Assembly (NCBI RefSeq): GCF_024172095.1
Contig: NZ_JAMZDX010000002.1
Location: forward strand, 1 to 64,000
Direction of reading: 5' to 3'
DNA: 64,000 bases
Source of the DNA: Kitasatospora cinereorecta
GTDB lineage: Bacteria > Actinomycetota > Actinomycetes > Streptomycetales > Streptomycetaceae
In this document: positions 32,668-40,900 of the stretch, one piece after another
Layout: each line of letters begins with the position of its first letter
How positions within the stretch are numbered: position 1 is the first letter of the stretch
Made by a program: the position numbers and the translations under genes
The notes under the pieces: model-generated
Told to the model about the DNA's origin: nothing
The model's database searches: none
What the model saw: the letters and a program-made list of their open reading frames with translations, nothing else

Positions 32668-33309
32668 GTGAGCCCACGTCAGATCGACCCCCGACTCGGG
32701 GCCCAACTCGTCGAGGCAGCAGCCAGGTTGCTCGCCGAGGAGGGTCCGAAGGCGCTGTCCACCCGACGGCTGGCGGCCGAGGTCGGCACCTCGACGATGG
32801 CCGTCTACACCCACTTCGGCGGCAAGGACGACCTGGTCCGGGCGATGGTGCGGGAGGGCTTCGGCTACCTCAACCGCAGGCTCACCGAAGTCGCCGAGAC
32901 CGACGACCCGATCGCCGACATCGCGGTGCTCGGCTGGGCCTACCGGCACAACGCGGTGGAGCACCACAACCTCTACACCGTGATGTTCGGCGGCTCCAGC
33001 CTCGGCGGCTTCGCACTCACCGACGACGACCGCCAGCACGGCCGCTACACCCTGGAGACCCTGGTCAAGGCGGTGGCCCGGGCCATGGAGGTGGACCGGC
33101 TCGACCCCGGCGACGCCTACCTGGTCGCCCACCAGCTCTGGATCCAGCTGCACGGCCTGGTCACCCTGGAGCTCGGCGGCTACCTGATCGGCCCGTACGA
33201 CGCCGACACCTGCTTCGAGGCCCAGGTCTGCGGCATGCTGATCGGCGCCGGCGACGAACCGGCCGCCGCCCGGACCTCCCTGGCCGCCGCACGCGAACGG
33301 CGGGCCTGA
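32668..33309 (+). CDS. TetR-family regulator
   Basis: A 213-residue TetR regulator. The N-terminal HTH reads LVEAAARLLAEEGPKALSTRRLAAEVGTSTMAVYTHFGGKDDLV in parts, and the C-terminal ~140 residues resemble the TetR_C ligand domains with a WIQLHGLVTLELGGYL stretch. It is divergent from the carotenoid-oxygenase-like gene over a palindrome, so it probably represses that gene and itself. The GTG at 32668 has GAGAGG nine bases upstream; an ATG at 32659 would have no spacing to that site. The inducer is unknown, perhaps a pathway intermediate. Confidence 0.82.
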   Translation: MSPRQIDPRLGAQLVEAAARLLAEEGPKALSTRRLAAEVGTSTMAVYTHFGGKDDLVRAMVREGFGYLNRRLTEVAETDDPIADIAVLGWAYRHNAVEHHNLYTVMFGGSSLGGFALTDDDRQHGRYTLETLVKAVARAMEVDRLDPGDAYLVAHQLWIQLHGLVTLELGGYLIGPYDADTCFEAQVCGMLIGAGDEPAAARTSLAAARERRA

Positions 33310-33350
33310 GCGCCGCAGCGCCCGGGCCCGCCGTCGCGGGGTGGTACCGG

Positions 33351-34289
33351 TCAGGCGTTCCACGGGGCGGTCGGGAACCAGATGTACCCGAGGCGCCCGA
33401 GCACCTTGACGTCCCAGTAGATCAGCGTGAAGACGCCGGCGATCAGGAAGGCCGCGGCCGTCACCGCCGCCGTCCGGCCCGGCTTGGCCGCCATCCAGCG
33501 CTGCAGCCGCCCGCCGGTGCCGTACGCCAGCAGCAGCACCAGCACCGCCATCACCAGGATGTTGCCGATCGACTGCAGGCTGAACGCGAACGCGCCGTAC
33601 AGCGGGTTGTGGGTGGAGGCGGCGTGCCGGAACAGGTCGCGGAACAGCGGGTACGGGCGGCCGATCAGGAAGCCGCCGACCAGCGCGCCCAGCACCACCA
33701 TCCGGGCGTTCGGGAAACGCCGGGTGAGCGGGCCCAGCGGGTCCTTCACCACCCCGGCCGAGGCCAGGCCCAGCACGATCATCACCAGCGCGATCAGGCC
33801 GAACGCGATCATCGACTGGGCGGACCGCGGCGAGATGGTGCCGGCCTTGCTCGCGGCGGTGGAGAACTGCGGCATCCGGGTGCCCACGATGCCGACCAGG
33901 GCGCCGTACGCGGCCGACACCGGGATCATGCCGGCCGCCAGCCAGCCGAGCGGCTTGACGGTCTGCAGGAAGCGCTGCGAGCGGGAGGCCTCCTGCCCGA
34001 CCAGCGGCCCGACCGCGCCGAACACCGCGATGTTGCACGCGGTGAACGAGCCGGCCAGGCCCGAGACGAACGCGAACAGCACACCGGTGGCGATGCCCGC
34101 GATCGGGGTCTTGTGCGCGTCGTGGCCGAGCAGCGCGTTGGCGGTGTTGAAGCCGATCTCGTCGTCGACCAGCTTCGCGGACCAGGCGTACGACAGGAAC
34201 ACGCCGAAGAGCGTGGAGAGCACGATCAGCGGCCAGCGGCGGCGGGTCGGCGCGGCGACGGCCAGGTCGGTCATGGGAACGGCACTCAC
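33351..34289 (-). CDS. multi-pass membrane protein of unknown function in the enediyne locus
   Basis: A 312-residue integral membrane protein with about eight hydrophobic segments, the first at LIVLSTLFGVFLSYAWSAKL and a central GVLFAFVSGLAGSFTACNIAVFG stretch (one Cys inside a helix), ending in ...GYIWFPTAPWNA. I do not recognise a catalytic family. Its position, divergent from unbL and inside the conserved cassette, suggests a role in warhead assembly or export; other enediyne loci carry unknown membrane proteins of this kind. GTG at 34289 has AAGGAG ten bases upstream; an in-frame ATG at 34274 is too far from it. Ends 38 bp from the convergent TetR gene. Confidence 0.65.
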   Translation of the reverse strand: MSAVPMTDLAVAAPTRRRWPLIVLSTLFGVFLSYAWSAKLVDDEIGFNTANALLGHDAHKTPIAGIATGVLFAFVSGLAGSFTACNIAVFGAVGPLVGQEASRSQRFLQTVKPLGWLAAGMIPVSAAYGALVGIVGTRMPQFSTAASKAGTISPRSAQSMIAFGLIALVMIVLGLASAGVVKDPLGPLTRRFPNARMVVLGALVGGFLIGRPYPLFRDLFRHAASTHNPLYGAFAFSLQSIGNILVMAVLVLLLAYGTGGRLQRWMAAKPGRTAAVTAAAFLIAGVFTLIYWDVKVLGRLGYIWFPTAPWNA

Positions 34290-34472
34290 GGGTACCGGAC
34301 TCCTTCGATCGGGGGCGGGACGGCAAGAGTCTTGGGGGCCGCGGGGTGGCCGGTCTTCTTCCGTCGTGCTCCGCGCGGGGCACGTTGGAAGTAGGTGTCC
34401 ATTCGGCTCAGGGCCGACGATTTGAGTCGGACAGCTGCGTCCAATTCGGCAGCGCGACCCCTGGAGGAAACG
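34290..34472. promoter_or_regulatory. divergent promoter region of the membrane protein and unbL
   Basis: A 183-bp space between the leftward membrane-protein gene and rightward unbL; both start sites have good ribosome-binding sites at its edges (AAGGAG on the left, TGGAGGAA on the right). It is AT-richer than flanking coding DNA near 34400-34450. I see no clear palindrome for the AraC proteins. Confidence 0.35.
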
Positions 34473-35453
34473 ATGGCGGGTTCTTGGCGTGCGCTCCGGC
34501 GCCGAATTCTGACCCCCGATTTCTCGCACACGAAAGTCTCGGTCCGCGGTTTCCACGACAAGAGCCCGGAATCGACGAAACTCCTCGAGACCGTCGGCTC
34601 GACCTTTCTCACCGGCTATGCGTACGCGGTCGAGGCGCGCACCGTCGCGGACGCGGAGGAGCGGCTGGAGACCGTTCCGCACCAGTTCCGCGGCTTCGCC
34701 TACGAGGGCGCCGCGATGGGCTTCGCCATGCTCGACGGCCTGCCCGGCGGCGGCAACCGCCGGGTCGAACAGCTGCTGAACGGCCGCGGCCGCCACCACA
34801 GTTACATGGTGTACGTCGGAGTCGGCTGGGCGATGGCCCGGTTGCCCCGGTTCCGGTGGGCCGCCGTCACCCCGCCCGACCCGCTGCTGCGCTGGCTGGT
34901 GCTGGACGGCTACGGATTCCACCAGGCCTTCTTCAAGACCGCGAAGTACGTCCACCAGCAGTACCGGGAGCCGAACTTCCCCTGGCCGGTGGGCGGTCCG
35001 GCCTGGTACGCCGACCGGGCGCTCGACCAGGGCATCGGCCGGGCCATGTGGTTCGTCGGCGGCTCCGACCCCACCGTGGTGGCGGACATGATCGACCGCT
35101 TCCCCGAGGAGCGCCGTCCCGACCTGTACAGCGGCTCGGGCCTGGCCGCCACCTACGCCGGCGGCGGCGACGAGTCCGAGCTGGAGGTGCTCTGGAAGCG
35201 GGCCGGAAAGTACGCCCCGCAGGTCGCCCAGGCCTCCGCCTTCGCCGCCACCGCCCGGGTCGAGGCGGGCCTGACCGTCCCGCACACCGAGCTCGCCGCC
35301 GGCTTCTTCTGCGGGATGAGCCCGGCCGAGGTCGCCGTCCTCTGCGACACCCTGCGCCCCCGCCCGGTCGTCGACGGCGAGGTGCCCGCGTACGAGCAGT
35401 GGCGCCGCCGGATCGCCGAGCAGCTCGCCGAGCACCGCGGGGTCGACGCGTGA
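34473..35453 (+). CDS. unbL: enediyne biosynthesis protein UnbL (DUF1702)
   Basis: A 326-residue protein of the DUF1702 family, which to my knowledge occurs almost only next to enediyne PKS genes. Recognisable parts are FHDKSPESTKLLETVGSTFLTGY at the N-terminus, FRGFAYEGAAMGFAM, VGVGWAMARLPR, DGYGFHQAFFKT and WFVGGSDP. Length is normal. No membrane segment is evident. Its biochemical role is unknown, but with UnbV and UnbU it completes the warhead cassette (called E3-E5 in the C-1027 numbering, from memory). It is rightward, apart from the PKS operon, and overlaps the P450 by 4 nt. ATG at 34473 after TGGAGGAA. Confidence 0.87.
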   Translation: MAGSWRALRRRILTPDFSHTKVSVRGFHDKSPESTKLLETVGSTFLTGYAYAVEARTVADAEERLETVPHQFRGFAYEGAAMGFAMLDGLPGGGNRRVEQLLNGRGRHHSYMVYVGVGWAMARLPRFRWAAVTPPDPLLRWLVLDGYGFHQAFFKTAKYVHQQYREPNFPWPVGGPAWYADRALDQGIGRAMWFVGGSDPTVVADMIDRFPEERRPDLYSGSGLAATYAGGGDESELEVLWKRAGKYAPQVAQASAFAATARVEAGLTVPHTELAAGFFCGMSPAEVAVLCDTLRPRPVVDGEVPAYEQWRRRIAEQLAEHRGVDA

Positions 35454-36862
35454 GCGCCCCCGACCTCGCCCCTGGCCGGGCCGACCGCGACCCGGCGCCC
35501 GCGCCCTCGCCGGCGTCGTCCGCCAAGCGCCTGCCGCCCGGCCCGTCGCGCAGCCGCACCCCGGCCCTGCTCGCCCGGATGGCCCGCGACCGGCTCTCGG
35601 TGATGACCGCCGCCGCGCTCAAGTACGGCGACGCGGTGCGGCTGCCGCTCGGCCCGAAGACGCTGTTCTTCTTCAACCACCCCGACCACGCCCGCCGGGT
35701 GCTGGTCGACAACGCCGCCAACTACCACAAGGGCATCGGCCTGGTGCACGCCCGCCGCGCCCTCGGCGACGGGCTGCTGACCAGCGAGGGCGACCTCTGG
35801 AAGGCCCAGCGCAAGGTCATTCAGCCGGTCTTCCAGCCCCGCCGGATCGCCCGGCAGACCGAGGCGGTCGCCGAGGAGGCGGCGAAGCTGGTCGCCCGGC
35901 TCAGGGCCCGCGAGGGCACCGGGCCGGTCGACGTCCGCGACGCGATGACCGAGCTGACCCTCGGCATCCTCGGCCGCACCCTGCTGGACGCCGACCTGAG
36001 CGCCTACGACTCGATCGGGCACTCCTTCGAGGTGGTCCAGGACCAGGCCATCTTCGAGATGATGTCGCTCTCCGCCGTCCCGGCCTGGGTGCCGCTGCCC
36101 CAGCAGCGCCGCTTCCGGACCGCCCGGGACGACCTGGAGCGGATCGTCGCCGCGCTGGCCGCCGAGCGCGGCGCCCACCCCACCGAGCACGGCGACGACG
36201 TGCTCTCCCGCCTGGTCGACGCGCTCGACGCCGAACCCGACGAGACGGTCCGCCGGCAGCGGATGCGCGACGAACTGGTCACCCTGCTGCTGGCCGGCCA
36301 CGAGACCACGGCCTCCACCCTCAGCTGGACCTTCTACCTCCTCGACCAGCACCCGCTGGTCTGGGAACGGGTCCACGACGAGGTGGTGGACGTGCTCGGC
36401 GACCGCCTGCCCACCACCGCCGACCTGCACCGGCTCACCTACACCACGATGGTGCTCCAGGAGGTCATGCGGCTCTACCCGCCGGTGTGGATCCTGCCCC
36501 GCAAGGCCCAGCAGGAGGACGAGATCGGCGGCTTCCACGTCCCGGCCGGCGCCGAGGTGCTGATCTGCCCGTACACCCTGCACCGCCACCCCGAGTTCTG
36601 GGCGGCGCCGGACCGCTTCGATCCCGAGCGCTTCGCCCCGGGCCGCGAGCGGGAGCGCAACCGCTACGCCTACCTGCCGTTCGGCGCGGGCCCGCGGTAC
36701 TGCGTGGGCAGCAGCCTCGGCCTGCTGGAGGCCACCGTGGTGATCGCCCTGGTGGTGCGCGAGCTGCGACTGGCCAAGGCCCCGGGCTGGGTGCCGACGC
36801 CGGAGCCGATGCTCACCCTGCGGGTGCGCGGCGGGCTGCCGATGACCGTCCACTCGGTCTGA
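35450..36862 (+). CDS. cytochrome P450 of the enediyne locus
   Basis: A 470-residue P450. The I-helix motif is LAGHETTAST, the ExxR is EVMRLYPP, and the haem loop is FGAGPRYCVG, all intact. A ~30-residue Pro/Ala-rich leader precedes KRLPPGPSRS. Length is somewhat above the usual bacterial soluble P450 (~400), matching CYP102-like or other longer actinobacterial types. P450s of this class occur in enediyne clusters (E7 in C-1027), where they are thought to oxidise the warhead. GTG overlaps the UnbL stop (GTGA), so translation is coupled. A strong terminator follows. Confidence 0.9.
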   Translation: MSAPDLAPGRADRDPAPAPSPASSAKRLPPGPSRSRTPALLARMARDRLSVMTAAALKYGDAVRLPLGPKTLFFFNHPDHARRVLVDNAANYHKGIGLVHARRALGDGLLTSEGDLWKAQRKVIQPVFQPRRIARQTEAVAEEAAKLVARLRAREGTGPVDVRDAMTELTLGILGRTLLDADLSAYDSIGHSFEVVQDQAIFEMMSLSAVPAWVPLPQQRRFRTARDDLERIVAALAAERGAHPTEHGDDVLSRLVDALDAEPDETVRRQRMRDELVTLLLAGHETTASTLSWTFYLLDQHPLVWERVHDEVVDVLGDRLPTTADLHRLTYTTMVLQEVMRLYPPVWILPRKAQQEDEIGGFHVPAGAEVLICPYTLHRHPEFWAAPDRFDPERFAPGRERERNRYAYLPFGAGPRYCVGSSLGLLEATVVIALVVRELRLAKAPGWVPTPEPMLTLRVRGGLPMTVHSV

Positions 36863-36879
36863 CGCCCAGCGGCAACCAA

Positions 36880-36911
36880 GGAGCCCCCCGGCCGGTCGGC
36901 CGGGGGGCTCC
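36880..36911. terminator. strong intrinsic terminator hairpin between convergent operons
   Basis: A perfect 14-bp stem (GGAGCCCCCCGGCC and its complement, 4-nt GGTC loop) lies between the P450 stop (36862) and the flavin reductase stop (36944). It should end both the rightward unbL-P450 transcript and the leftward PKS operon. There is no U-run, as is common in Streptomyces. Confidence 0.85.
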
Positions 36912-36943
36912 TCGGTGGTTCGCGCCAGTCGGTCGGCCGGCGG

Positions 36944-37486
36944 CTAGCCGGCCAGGCGCTGGAAGCCGCCGCCGAAGTACAGCAGCGGGTCGTCGGCCGG
37001 CTCACGGCCAAGGTCGAGCACCGAGCCGAGGAAGATGGAGTGGTCGGCGCCGTCGTACTCGGCCGCCACCGAGCACTCCAGCCAGGCCTGGGCACCCACA
37101 AGCAGCGGCGCCCCGGTGTGCCGGCCGCGCACCGTCTCGACCGACTCGAACTCCTCGGGCCCGCGCGGGCGCTGGTGGTTGGCGAAGTGCCGGGCCGCCT
37201 TCTCCTGGCTGCTGCCGAGCACCGAGACGGCGAACGCGCCCTCGGCCACGATGGCCTCGTGCACGGCCGCGGTGCGCAGCACGCAGATCAGGATCAGCGC
37301 CGGGTCCAGGGAGACCGAGGTGAACGCGTTGGCGGTCATCCCGCGGGGCTCGGTCCGCCCGGCGGTCACCACGGTGACCCCGGTGGCGAATCGGCCCAGC
37401 ACGCCGCGCAGTTCGGTCCGGTCGTGGGTCCGCGGCAGCCGGTCGAGGACCGAGCGGACCGGCGGGATTCTGTCGATGGAGGTCAT
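36944..37486 (-). CDS. flavin reductase (E6-like) of the enediyne locus
   Basis: A 180-residue flavin:NAD(P)H reductase of the HpaC/ActVB fold. RFATGVTVVTA and GMTANAFTSVSLDP are the flavin-binding hallmarks, and FANHQRPRG and YDGADHSIFLGSV match the later part. Such proteins supply reduced flavin to monooxygenases; SgcE6 of the C-1027 pathway is of this family. No two-component flavin monooxygenase is visible in the window, so its partner is missing or it serves another flavoenzyme. It starts 3 bp after the thioesterase stop and is the last gene of the operon. Confidence 0.86.
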   Translation of the reverse strand: MTSIDRIPPVRSVLDRLPRTHDRTELRGVLGRFATGVTVVTAGRTEPRGMTANAFTSVSLDPALILICVLRTAAVHEAIVAEGAFAVSVLGSSQEKAARHFANHQRPRGPEEFESVETVRGRHTGAPLLVGAQAWLECSVAAEYDGADHSIFLGSVLDLGREPADDPLLYFGGGFQRLAG

Positions 37487-37489
37487 CGG

Positions 37490-37957
37490 CTACGCCTCGC
37501 TCGGGACAGGGACGCGCTGCCCGGGCCGGGCACTCGCGTACGGTTCCAGCGCCAGCCGCAGCCCCTCGGGGACGCGGGTGGGCCGGGTGTTGGTGTTCGG
37601 GCCGCGCATGCACGCCACCCGCTGCCGGCCCTTGGCGACCAGCTCCTCGCCGCCCTCCGGGGTCAGCTTGACGTAGTCGAAGCTGAACCCGATCTGGGTC
37701 TGGGTCAGGTCCTCCAGCCGCATCCGGATGGAGAGCTGGTCGAACGCGGTGATCTCGGCGAAGAACTCGCAGTCCACCTTGAGGGTGAACAGCTTCAGGT
37801 CGCCGCGGATGTCCTCCAGCACCTCCGGCGAGAGCTCCCGCAGGAACATCTCCCGGCACCGGCCCTGCCAGCGAAGGTAGTTGACGTAGTAGACGTTGCC
37901 GACCAGGTTGGTCTCCTCGAAGCCGACCAGGTGGCGGTACTCGTAGTAGGGCTGCAT
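37490..37957 (-). CDS. tebC: enediyne thioesterase TEBC (hot-dog fold, E10-like)
   Basis: A 155-residue hot-dog thioesterase. The early NLVGNVYYVNYLRWQGRCRE stretch is the family hallmark, followed by EFFAEITAFDQLSIRM and FDYVKL beta segments. In known pathways this enzyme hydrolyses the polyene from the ACP of the enediyne PKS, giving a linear heptaene or related chain. The ATG at 37957 starts two bases after the PKS stop, and the ribosome-binding site is inside the PKS 3' end. Length matches the family (about 150). Confidence 0.93.
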   Translation of the reverse strand: MQPYYEYRHLVGFEETNLVGNVYYVNYLRWQGRCREMFLRELSPEVLEDIRGDLKLFTLKVDCEFFAEITAFDQLSIRMRLEDLTQTQIGFSFDYVKLTPEGGEELVAKGRQRVACMRGPNTNTRPTRVPEGLRLALEPYASARPGQRVPVPSEA

Positions 37958-37959
37958 TC

Positions 37960-40900
37960 TCACTCCTCGGACTGCGACATCACGGCGAACACCACCGGTT
38001 CGTCGACACCCAGCAGGGCCGTCGGGAAGGTCGCCACCAGCGCACCGCCGGAGCGCAGCACCACCCAGCGCGCCGGGGTGTCCGGCACGTCGGCCACCGT
38101 CAGGTCCGCGAGCGCCCGCCCGTTCTTGCGCAGGCACTCCACCGCTCCCCAGACCCGGGTCGCGGCCTGGTCCAGCACCTCACCCTGCTCGGCGGCGACC
38201 AGCCGGGCCAGCGCCAGGCCGTCCTGGCCCAGCAGCCCGGTCCAGTCCGCCTCCGAGCGGGCCTCGACGGTCTCCACGTCACCGGCGACCGCCGCGTCCC
38301 GGCCGAGCACCGCGAAGGTGACGCCGGCGCCGTGCGAGGAGGAGACCGTACGACCGGTCACCTCCGGCCGACCGTCCGGCCGGTAGCGCACCTCGGCGGG
38401 TCCGCCGAGCGCCCAGCCGACCGCCTCGGCGGTCCGCTCCCGGCGCGCCCGGACGCCCAGTGCGGGCTCCTCGCCGTCCGGCAGGACGACGCAGCGCACC
38501 GGCGCGTTCAGCACCGTCTCGGCCCGCCGCTCCAGGAACGCGCCCAGCAGCTCGGGCTGCCACGGGCCGGCGCCGTCCAGCTTGCGCACCGCCTGCAGCT
38601 TCAGGCCCTCCCAGCGCTCGACCAGCACACCGTCCTGGTCGCGCACGTCGAGGTCGTACAGGTAGGTGTCGTTGACCTTGGACCGCTCGACGGCGTGCAG
38701 GGTGACCTGCTTCTCGGCGCGGACCGCCGTCGGGTCGGCCAGGTACAGCCGCTCGACGCTGACCGGCAGCAGGGTGGCGTCCGGGACGCAGCACTGGATC
38801 GAGTGCATCATCGCGTCCCGGGTGCCCGGGTCGGCCAGCAGCAGCTCGGCCGGCAGGTACCCGGCGAACCAGCCCGTGGTCGGCACCGCGGCGACCTCCG
38901 CGACGCAGCCCTTGGCCGCCAACTCCCGGTAGCCCAGCAGCCGCTGGAACCGGCCGCCCTGGAACAGCACCGGACCGTACAGGTCCCGGGCCGGGTCCAG
39001 GCCCAGGCGCGGGGCGTCCTCGGCCACCGGCCGCGGGGCGCCGTCCTCGGGCGCCGGGCGGTCGTAGCGCAGGGTGGCCCGGAAGTGGTCCGCCTGGAAG
39101 CCGGTGTCGCTGGAGCGGATCACCGCCCTGACCGTGGTGGCGTCGGTGGCCAGCACCGCCACCCGGACGGTGGTGGAACCGGAGACCGGGACGACGATCG
39201 GCCGCAGGAACTCCATGTCCTCCAGCACCGGCGTACCGGTGAGCCCGGTGACCGCCGCACCGGCCTGCGCCATCGCCTCCATGCCCAGCACGGCGGGGAA
39301 GAGCAGGTCCCCGTCGAGCAGGTGGTCCGACAGGTACGGGTCGCCCGCCGCCGACAGGTCGGTGTCGACGACCAGTTCGACGCCCGGGTAGAACGCCTGC
39401 GGCCGGTCCAGGAAGCGCAGCAGCGGCAGTTCGCGCTGCTCCAGGGCGAGGGTCGGCAGTCCGCCGGCCCGGCCCATCACCACCATCGCGGTGGGCGCCT
39501 CGGGGTCGGCCAGCAGCCGCTTGAGCAGGGCCACGCCCTCCTCGGTCGGGATCGGCTCGATGCCGTCGCGGATCAGCGCCTCCAGGACGCCGAGCCGCTC
39601 GCCCATGCCGGCCCCGGACCACACCGACCACTCCAGCGCCAGGCACCGGCAGTCGGGGTAGTCCTCCTGGACCTTGCGGGTCAGGTCGGTCAGCCAGTCG
39701 TTGGCGGTGGCGTAGTCCGCCTCGCCGCGCAGGCCGGCCCGGCCGATGATCGAGCCGAAGGTGACCAGCAGGCGCAGCTCGGCCGGGTCGACCGCGGCCA
39801 GCACGGTCTCCAGACCGGTGATCTTGGTGGCCAGGGTGCGCCGGAACGAGGACTCGTCCAGGTTGGTCAGCGCGTGCGGCTCGTTGCGGCCGGCGCCGTG
39901 CAGCACGGCGGTGACCGGGCCGAGCGCGGCGCGGATCCCGGCCACGGCGGCCTTCACCTCGTCGGCCGAGGTGACGTCCGCCCGGGCGTAGTGGAAGGAC
40001 AGGCCGGCGGCCGCCATCCGCTCCAGGTTGGCCGCCAGCTCCCGGTCGTCGGCCGGGTCGGAGCGGCCCAGCAGGCCGATCGCGGCGCCGGTCTCCAGGC
40101 CGAGTTCCAGGGCGCACTCGGCGGTGATGCCCTTGCCGCCGCCGGTGACCAGCAGGACGTCCCCGAGGCCCAGCGCGGACGGCCCGCCGGTGCGGGCCTC
40201 GGCCGGCAGCGGACGCAGCACCGGCACCCGGCGCACCCCGTCGACGCCGTGGTGGACCTCGCTGAACCCGCTGGTCGCCGCGACGTCCGCGGTGATCAGG
40301 GCGGCCAGCTCGGTGGCCCGCTCCACCGGGAGGTCCTCCGGCAGCGGCACCGTCACCAGGGTGGTGGTGACCTCCGGGGCCTCCAGGTGCAGGGTCTTGG
40401 CCAGACCCGCGGCGCCCCGCCGGTCGCCGACCGCGACGAACCGGGTGCCCTTGGCGGCCCGGCCGAGCGCGGCCCGCGCGGCGGACAGCATCAGCGCCGC
40501 GTGCTCCTCGTCGCAGGCCCGCGGCAGGCAGAGCAGCACGCCGCCGCCGAGCCCGGCCCGGCCCAGCGCGTGATGCAGCGCCCCGGCCAGCGGGTGGTGG
40601 TCGGTGGTGAACAGCTGCCAGTCGCCGCCGGTGGTCGCGGTGGCGGCGCCCGGGGCGGCCTCCACCAGGTCCACGGCGAACGCCCGCACCCACGGGCGGA
40701 CCCCGGCCGCGATCCGCGGCGCGTCCTCGCCGCCGGTCGCCGTCTCGGACAACTCGTCCAGCAGGCGCGCGAGTTCGGCGATCGTCGAGGTGGCGAACGC
40801 GGAGGTCACCATCGGGGCGGAGATGCCCAGCTCCTGGGCGGCCTGGTTCATCACCTGGCCGACCGTGATGGAGCTCAGGTGCAGCTCGTCCAGCGGGTTG

